Below are positions 57,101 to 64,000 of a stretch of 64,000 nt of DNA, in pieces. A model generated the notes under the pieces. It searched no databases and was not told where the DNA came from. It saw nothing but the letters and a program-made list of their open reading frames with translations. The stretch comes from Perilla frutescens. Lineage: Eukaryota; Streptophyta; Magnoliopsida; Lamiales; Lamiaceae. The position numbers were made by a program, and so were the translations under genes. The stretch covers positions 56,188,170-56,252,169 of the forward strand of contig BRKX01000002.1 of assembly GCA_026008535.1 (NCBI GenBank), read 5' to 3'. Numbering within the stretch: position 1 is the first letter of the stretch; each line of letters opens with the position of its first letter.

Positions 57101-60100
57101 CATTTTGTTTTGATATACAATTTTTTATGTCAATATTTTTAAGGAAGAAATAAATTAAAGTATAAGATTAATATATATATTTGTATATATATAAATTTAA
57201 ATCATATAAATTAACAAAAAAAGAAAAAAAACGTGAACATATAAAATTAACACAAGAAAACAAACCAAAACAAAAATCAACAATCCTATATCAATTTACA
57301 AAAAAAATAAAAAATAAAAAGGGAACATAATAACAGATTTACATATATTAAAAAAGAAAAAGAAAAAGGATGAACAGTAATAGAGCTCCTCTAAATTGAT
57401 CTCTATTAGAGCATCCCAACAATGGCCTCTAAACTCTATTTTAGAGCAAAAACATAAAAAAACCCACCCCAAGAGATATTCTATATGCTACTGACTAAAA
57501 TGGAGATAGAGATTTTTGGCTCTATTAATAGAGATCAACTTAGAGGAGTTGTATTACTGTTCATCCTTTTTTTTTTCTTTTTTAATATATGTAAATCAAT
57601 TATTATTTTCCCTTTTTATTTTTTTATTTCTTTTTGTAAATTGATATAGGATTGTTGATTTTTGTTTTGGTTTTTTTTTTGTTAATTTTATATGTTCACA
57701 TTTTTTTCTTTTTTTTGTTAATTTATATGATTTAAATTTATATATATACAAATATATATATATATATATATATTAATCTTATACTTTAATTTATTTCTTC
57801 CTTAAAAATATTGACATAAAAAATTGTATATCAAAACAAAATGACATCAAAATAAAATGGCATTTAATAAGATTACATAATAAAACTACTAGACATAAAA
57901 AGAAAGAAAATACAAAGCATTAAAAATACAAATAAAATATTAAAAAATACACCAGAAAAATATTAATCATACAACACTGAAAATATCAATAAAGCAACAC
58001 AATTAGGAAATGTTTCCATGTTTTATTATTATTTTGCTTAAGAAATTTTAAAAGTTATTTTTGTTGGGAAAATCTTGATTAAAATAAATATATAAAGAAG
58101 AATATTATGGAATATTCTTTTTTAGAGTAGAATTTAGAGTAAACTGTTCGAGATGAAGTGAAGACCATGCTGTATAATAGAGATAGAGGTGCTGTAAAAT
58201 AGAGTCAATTGTTTGAGTGCTGTAAAATAGAGTCAACTTAATAGAGCCAAAAATCTCTATCTCCATTTTAGAGTAGCATATAGAGTATCTCTTAGGGTAA
58301 GTTTTTTTATATTTTTCTCGTAAATAGAGTTTAGAGGCTATTGTTGGAGATGCTTTGAGAGGTAAAAATAAAATGCTGTTCTGGAACTGAACTTTAGTTA
58401 CATGAAGAAATTCTCCCATATCTATTAATTTGTTCACAGCGTAAATGAATCGTCTCTTGAGTTTGAGTTTTCTATCGCCTCTAATGTTTTAATCTCGTAT
58501 TTTCACATGCTTATGCTTATTAGAAGGGAAGCTAATCCTATTTTTTTTTTATACATACAGAGGTATGTTGTTGGATGGTGACCGGGGAAAGGCAATCGAG
58601 TCGAATAAGAGCATTGTATTTGAAAACATTACTTAGGCAAGAAATTGGGTTTTTCGACACCGAAACCACAACTGGAGAGGTTGTGAACGGCTTTGCAGGA
58701 GACAACAGTCTCATTCAAGAGGCCTTGGGAGAGAAGGTAATGTTTACAACTAACAATCTCTGTGTTGATATTATTATTTTTTTATATATCAACATTCATT
58801 CTGGTGACAGGTTGGCAAGTTTGTTGAATTTGCATCAACCTTTATATCAGGCTTCATTGTTGCATTTGCCAGAGATTGGCTTCTGTCGACCGTTTTGCTG
58901 TTATGTGTTCCTGGGATTGTCATAGTTGGAGGATTCTTAGCATTTTTAACATCCAAGATTTCTTCCAATGGACAAGCAGCGTATGCAGAAGCTGGCAATG
59001 TGGTAGAGGAGACGTTAGGAGCTATTAGAACAGTAAGAAAAAATCTCTAGAGCGTAAAGAGGCCTGCATTTTCCTAATGTTGTAATTTGATGGCGTTACA
59101 GGTTGCATCATTCTCTGGAGAAGCACAAGCTATAGCAAAGTACAACAAAAAGCTGCAAGTCGCTTATATAGCTGCAGCTCGACAGGGACTGGCTTCAGGG
59201 TTTGGACTTGGTTTTATGTTATTGATTACTTTCTCCAGCTATGGGTTTGCGATATGGTATGGATCCAAACTAGTCATAGAAAAAGGATACAGTGGAGGGG
59301 ATGTGGTGAACGTCATTCTCGCCATCATGGTTGCTGGCTCGTAAGTCTGTTCTTGTCTCACTCCATTATGTCCAAAAAAGGAGATTATGTATGTTTCAAT
59401 AGCTTTGTACTCATTCTTGAAATCAGGTCTTTGGCCCAGATTTCTCCTTGTGTCCGTGCATTGTCATCAGGGCAAGCTGCAGCACGTAAGATGTTTGAAA
59501 CCATCAACCGACAGCCTCTGATTGATCCAAGTGACGCGGGTGGGATTGTATTGAAAGATGTTGAGGGTGAAATTGAGTTTCAGGATGTGCATTTTAGATA
59601 TCCATCCAGGCCTGATGTGCAGATATTTGCTGGACTTTCATTACATGTTCCGAAAGGGAAAACATTAGCGTTAGTCGGGCCAAGTGGAAGTGGGAAGTCT
59701 ACAGTCATCAGTTTGCTGGACAGATTCTATGACCCTGAAGCTGGAAAAGTTTTAATAGATGGTATTGATTTGAGAGAGTTTCAGCTGAGATGGATAAGAG
59801 AGAAAATGGGGTTGGTAAGCCAAGAGCCAATATTGTTTTCGACCACCATAAAAGAAAATATACTATATGGCAAGCTTGATGCAACTGATGAAGAGATCAG
59901 ATCAGCAATAGTGCTTGCTAATTGTGCCGAATTTATCGACAATCTACCCAATGTAATCTTGCTGCCATTTTATTTAAGTTGATGATAATGTCACATTTGT
60001 TGCTTTGAACTCAATGTTCTGTTTTTTAATAGGGAATCAACACAGCGGTAGGTGAAAATGGGACACAATTATCTGGAGGACAAAAGCAAAGAATAGCCAT

Positions 60101-62777
60101 TGCTAGGGCTATTATGAAAAACCCAAAAATTCTTCTTCTGGATGAAGCAACGAGTGCTTTGGATTCAACATCTGAACGCAATGTACAATACACTCTTGAG
60201 AAAGTTATGCCTGATCGAACAACTGTTGTTGTTGCCCACCGTTTGTCCACAATTAAAAATGCTCACCTTATAGCAGTGATACATGCTGGAAAGCTAGTTG
60301 AGCAAGGTAACATATTTGAAAATGTTGATTTATGTTGTCAATATGTAGATCTCGTACACATTGTGGTTCAACTAATAAAATCCTGCAACTCATATTAGGG
60401 ACTCATGATGACTTGATTCAAAATCCTGATGGTGCGTATCACCAGCTTCTTTGTATGCAAGAGGGAGATACAAAATCAAAAAAGAAGAGTGGGAGTGAGG
60501 CATCAAAATCAAATTCATCCATGGTAACAGAGAACTCAATTTTGTCGCCAGGCAGGAATTTATCTATTAGGTTTTCATCAAGCAGGGGATCATTCAGCAA
60601 ACGCGTGGCGTCCTCTTTTAGCTTTGGCCATCATACTTGCACTAAAGATTATACACATGAGGGAGGCGAAATTGATATCAAGAATAAAAAAAACCTATCA
60701 GTTAAACACCTAGCCTACTTAAATAAACCTGAGTTACCAGCTTTACTCATTGGTTCTGTAGCTGCAAGCATTCATGGTGTAGCTTACCCTGTATTTGGAC
60801 TCCTAATCGCAACCTCCTTTGGAATCTTCTTTGAAACTCCCAACAAACTAGAGAAAGATTCAAGGTTTTGGGCATTAATGTTTGTAGTGGTTGGTGCAGT
60901 ACTTTTGATCGTTGTTCCTGTTCAGAACTATATGTTTGGAGTTTCAGGTGGTAAGCTGGTACAGCGCATTCGCACCATACTATTCGAAAAGGTGGTTCAC
61001 CAAGAAGTCAGTTGGTTCGATGACCCGTCAAACTCAAGGTTATTTAACTTAGTGATTGAAATAATACTTGCTTTTGGTTTGCACATGCTGAATAGAATAC
61101 TTTGTTGAATTCAGTGGTGCAGTTGGTGCGAGGCTGTCTGCTGATGCTTCAACTGTCCGAAACCTTGTTGGCGACTCATTTGCATTGGCGGTTCAAAATA
61201 TAGCTACCACAATAGCTGGTCTTTCAATCGCGTTCATGACCAACTGGAAGCTAGCACTCACTGTTGTAGTTGTTGTGCCACTCATGCTCTTAGAAGGATA
61301 CCTCCGGATGAAGCTCACCATGGAAGGAACTGACAAGGTATATTGGATTTCTCGCAATGTATTTTATGCTTCCACAATTCAAAAGCTTCTTTTACCATTG
61401 TTATAAGGTAAGACTTCATTGGTGAAGTTCATCTTGCCAAGCAGGTGTTATTCGAAGAAGCTAGTCAGGTCGCAAATGATGCAATTAGGGGCATCAGAAC
61501 CGTCGTATCTTTTTCTGCAGAAAATAAAATAATGCAGATGTACCAAATGAAATGTAAAGCTCCAAAGCAACAAGTAGTTTGGAATGGAATTGTTGGTGGT
61601 GTTAGTTTAGGATTCGCTAATTTTGTGCTGTTTTCTATATATGCTCTCTCTTTCTACATCGGGGCTGTCCTTACAAACCAGGGCCATGCAAAGTTTAGTG
61701 AAGTCTTTAAGGTAACATAACATTAGCTATTATGATGATGATGCCATTGCAAGTACTTTAGTTGGTCATCACTGAATTAATACAAACTGGATGTAGGTTT
61801 TCTTTGCATTACAAGTTTCGTCTCTTGGAATTGCACAAAGCAGCAGTCTCCTTGCAGATTTCAACAAATATAAGGATTCGGCAGCCTCTATATTCGAGAT
61901 TCTTGACAGAAAATCCCTAATCGACTCGAGTAGTGATGAGGGTTTGAAACTAGATACACTAAGAGGTGATATAATGTTCCAGCATGTTAGCTTCAAATAC
62001 CCTACACGACCTGATATTCAAATCTTCAAGGACCTGAGCCTGTGCATATCACAAGGGAAGGTATAACTACTATTTAAGCTTTGAATTCTGACTTTTATTG
62101 ATGAAATATTCACAAGTTGTGTGTTGCAGACAAATGCTCTTGTGGGAGAAAGTGGTAGTGGTAAATCAACAGTGATAAGTTTACTACAGAGGTTTTATGA
62201 TCCAAACTCTGGTCACATATACTTGGATGGCATGGATATTAAAAAGCTGAATCTAAGTTGGTTAAGGAAACAAATGGGGTTGGTGAGCCAAGAACCAACA
62301 CTGGTCATGGAGACGATCCGGGACAACATTTACTATGGCAGGTGTGAGGAAGACGCAACAGAGGAAGAAATGGTGATGGCCGCGAAAGCTGCACATGCAC
62401 ACCACTTCATATCAGCATTGCCTGAGGGGTATGATACATATGTTGGTGAGAAAGGGAGTCGGTTATCTGGTGGACAGAAGCAACGAATCGCGATTGCGAG
62501 GATGATTCTGAAGGATCCCAAGATAGTGTTACTAGATGAGGCAACTAGTGCATTGGATGCGGAGTCGGAAAGGTTAGTGATAGATGCATTAGAGAGAGTG
62601 AGAGTGAATAGAACTAGTGTTATCGTTGCTCATCGGTTAACCACAGTTATGGCTGCTGATGCCATTGCTGTTGTAAAAGATGGTGTCGTTGCTGAGGAAG
62701 GCACGCATCATATGCTCATGGGAATTCCTCATGGCATTTATGCTGCTTTAGTTTCTGTTAGCGCAACCTCAACCTGA
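47890..62777 (+). CDS. ABCB-type (MDR/P-glycoprotein) full-length transporter
   Basis: Twelve exons: 47890-48120, 48603-48657, 58561-58736, 58811-59032, 59102-59340, 59427-59952, 60033-60306, 60399-61038, 61115-61337, 61445-61711, 61797-62060 and 62130-62777. They give 1254 aa in one frame. The order is TMD1-NBD1-linker-TMD2-NBD2. NBD1 has Walker [11 protein letters not shown]-loop VSQEP, signature [13 protein letters not shown], Walker [13 protein letters not shown] and H-loop [11 protein letters not shown]2 has [34 protein letters not shown] and [11 protein letters not shown]1 keeps CWMVTGERQ and [12 protein letters not shown]. All catalytic residues are present, so the pump should be functional. 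Plant ABCBs export auxin, alkaloids or other compounds; the substrate cannot be told here. Intron 2 is 9.9 kb of nested transposons, and the exon 1 donor is GC rather than GT. ATG codons at 47899 and 47902 are alternative starts. Confidence 0.95.
48132..48159. repeat. (CT)n in ABCB intron 1
   Basis: A pure CT run 11 bp after the exon 1 boundary. It could contribute to donor choice by acting as a polypyrimidine tract just after a weak donor. Confidence 0.9.
48439..48462. repeat. (CA)n in ABCB intron 1
   Basis: A pure CA run, typical of a microsatellite marker. Confidence 0.9.
48940..49085. mobile_element. Small hairpin MITE-like sequence in ABCB intron 2
   Basis: AAAATGTTGTCATTTTGGAT followed by CCATCATT pairs with the inverted AATGGATCCAAAATGATATC followed by ATTTTGG. 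The arms are about 28 bp and the loop about 55 bp. Confidence 0.5.
49317..49919. mobile_element. MITE family GGGGTGTATTCAATCC, copy 2
   Basis: Ends GGGGTGTATTAAATTGGG and (inverted) GGATGTATTGGATAGAG match the copy at 33374-34255, as do the internal CAGCGGCCGCTGG palindromes and TTTTAAAGTCCATGGA words. It lies in ABCB intron 2. Its right half is included in the duplicated block flanking the MULE. Confidence 0.7.
49558..50514. repeat. ~960-bp direct repeat, left copy
   Basis: This block starts AGGCAGCTAAATACCCTCAG and ends CTTCACTTCCTTTT. It is repeated almost perfectly at 55943-56902, differing in a poly-A length and one or two bases. It comprises half of a MITE plus about 590 bp of intron sequence and directly abuts the MULE left end. 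Confidence 0.95.
50515..55942 (-). mobile_element. Autonomous-type MULE (MuDR class), now defective
   Basis: Left end GAGAAAATTGCAATTTCAGT. The right end inverted reads AAATTGCAATTTCAGTCCC, so the last four bases (GAGA side) are missing at 55942. TIRs are about 115 bp (GGACATGCCTTGATGGGAAA, then CTCATATTTGACCCC on both). Between them lies a multi-exon MuDR-type transposase on the minus strand. The expected 9-11 bp duplication is absent; instead a 960-bp direct repeat lies on both sides. The element sits in intron 2 of the ABCB gene in antisense orientation to it. Confidence 0.9.
51363..54657 (-). pseudogene. MuDR-type MULE transposase, broken
   Basis: The reading starts at ATG 54657 ([20 protein letters not shown]), with an in-frame TGA at 54550-54552. 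It continues through the acidic N-terminal region, the MuDR DNA-binding part ([40 protein letters not shown]) and the DDE core start [18 protein letters not shown] (first catalytic Asp). It breaks at 53233-53163 with two stops. The second Asp region (normally about SD..KGL) is lost; [20 protein letters not shown] resumes. A SWIM finger ([15 protein letters not shown]) and a CCHC knuckle ([14 protein letters not shown]) follow near 52570 and 52250. Likely 3' exons after a donor at 52218 are 52013-51909, a short one near 51820-51770, and about 51678-51363 ending [18 protein letters not shown]. Host role: none; it is transposon-encoded and inactive. Confidence 0.88.
55943..56902. repeat. ~960-bp direct repeat, right copy
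   Basis: Near-identical to 49558-50514. On its left it joins the truncated MULE terminus directly. On its right it continues without break into the foldback arm (CTTCCTTTTCAACAGTTTAT), so this copy has the ancestral right junction. Confidence 0.95.
56860..58354. mobile_element. Long foldback of GAGCATCTCCAACA-type MITEs
   Basis: A MITE with ends GAGCATCCCAACAATGGCCT (57412) and, inverted, AAGCATCTCCAACAATAGCC (58354) forms the right part. The left part (56860-57411) is an inverted partial copy, so that 56870-57410 pairs with 57540-58200 over several hundred bases. For example, TTTTACAGCACCTCTATCGG pairs with the complement near 58175. The transcript of this region should fold into a long hairpin. 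It lies just upstream of ABCB exon 3. Confidence 0.75.
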
Positions 62778-64000
62778 ATAGGGATATAATTCTTTTCTTC
62801 TATTTTTTAAATTGAAAACTGTACAATTCTTGATAGATTTGGGAATTCATGAAAGGGAAGCAGGGATGGGAGAGAAAGGGTTGAGATTGGAATAATGATT
62901 GTCGGACTAATTGGGAGTTTAGGTATTCACTTATTCGGGATTGGACATGCCTCTCGTCCAAGTTTTTTCATTTCTTCATCATTTATTGTTCCAAAAATTA
63001 TTAATTTTATTTAATTTCTTTTATGGTTCATAGGCAATGCATGATAAGATAGAGAAGGTATTCGATCAATACAGTAGTATTGTACTGTCACTCAGACAGC
63101 GCGTGGATGACACGTATCACTTTTTTTTTTTTGCATTTTCTGTTTTTTTTCTCTCAAATTAAACTTAAATATCATTAAATTAAAATGAATTAATTTAATT
63201 TTTTTGATCAGGCGTCACGCAGTGCACTTATCGACACTAACGAGTGGATTCATGCACTGCGCCCAATATTAATTTTTTGCGAAATAAATATATATACACT
63301 CTAAAATGAAATTAATGAACCGTAAATTGATATTGTTTTTACTTTTTTTTTTATTCGGCGACTCGCACAGTGCATACCCACGCCACGCCCGACAATTAAT
63401 TTTTTCAATATTATATATATATATATACACACACTTTAAAATAGAAAAAATGAATCATAAAATTAAAGTGAATTTGTTTAATTTTTTTTAATTTGACGTC
63501 TCATGCCGTGCACTCGCCCGAGCCTCTCACTACTCAATGATTATCTTACTATATCTTTTATATAAGTATTATGTACTTATTCGCATGCCAATTGCGTTTA
63601 TATATATATATATATAAAGATTAAAATGTGTGATCTATTGAAATTACTTTAAATACTGTGTTATAACAAATTTATACACACACACACATGCGAGGCAACA
63701 TTAGTTATATGGTAATTATATTTAACTATTCACCACTTGGATAAAATAAACTTAAAAAAAAAATAGCGAAGTGCGTAAGAAACACTTGGCATATAATTAG
63801 TTTATCAACTTGTAAAGTTGAAATTATGTTAGGATTAGTAATTTGGTGGATAAAGAAGAAAGAAAGAACTAACGTAAATGAGGCTGTAATTGCAAACTAT
63901 CAATCAATTCAGTTTCTATAATTTTATGTAAGGTACCTACTACCTAGGAAATAATAGAGTCTTGCTGGTGAGTTAGAAATAGAACAAATAAAAAGTTAGT
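62778..64000. other. 3' flank of the ABCB gene with degenerate repeats
   Basis: After the presumed 3' UTR (to about 63000) the region contains GC-rich islets separated by AT-rich spacers at about 63095-63125, 63210-63265, 63355-63400 and 63485-63520. Each has a CRCAGTGCA-like core. (TA)n and (CA)n tracts lie near 63412-63430, 63601-63616 and 63675-63686. No gene is seen. Confidence 0.5.

Overview
This window is nuclear DNA of a flowering plant. It is AT-rich, has GT-AG introns, plant-specific gene families (AWPM-19, SH3P2-type BAR/SH3, ABCB transporter) and dense plant-type transposons (MULEs, hAT, L1-type LINE, tRNA-derived SINEs, solo LTRs). A eudicot is most likely; the species cannot be read from the sequence.

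Five real host genes are visible. (1) 13723-14882 (+) encodes ribosomal protein eL32 (133 aa, 3 coding exons). (2) 15450-16179 (+) encodes an AWPM-19/PM19-like four-helix membrane protein (162 aa, 4 exons). (3) 17086-18658 (-) encodes an acidic, Ser/Glu-rich plant protein of unknown function (283 aa, 3 exons), convergent with gene 2. (4) 29308-32892 (+) encodes an SH3P2-type BAR + SH3 membrane-traffic protein (348 aa, 10 exons). (5) 47890-62777 (+) encodes a full-length ABCB (P-glycoprotein/MDR) transporter (1254 aa, 12 exons), whose second intron has grown to 9.9 kb through nested transposons. I joined exons by hand and checked that reading frame is kept through every junction.

Repeat landscape by region: 1-3540, a motif-rich DNA element cut by the window edge. 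4640-10740, an LTR-retrotransposon remnant followed by a LINE whose 5' part is inverted. 11721-13085, a MULE with long TIRs and a 10-bp target duplication. 20268-24121, a solo LTR, a small relative of the first element and a hAT-like element lying in a row. 24369-26166, a solo LTR containing a 44-bp repeat array, followed by a SINE. 27193-28161, a Mutator-type MITE with a SINE nested in its tip. 33374-34255, a MITE. 35287-40192 and 40510-41679, two related elements that both sit between (TA)n microsatellites. 41919-45157, a long solo LTR. 47130-58354, MITEs and a MULE with a broken transposase in and around the 5' part of the ABCB gene.

The most interesting candidate system is the set of motif-array elements (1-3540, 21282-22080, 35287-40192, 40510-41679). 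Each has non-coding DNA filled with one short repeated word that differs between families: AATGATACT, TTAGCAAAT or ATGCTAAC. The largest also carries remnants of a FAR1-type DNA-binding domain and a Ulp1-type cysteine protease. This resembles the binding-site arrays of VANDAL MULEs and their anti-silencing proteins, but the words seen here and the (TA)n flanks are not ones I recognise. Whether they are functional binding sites is inference.
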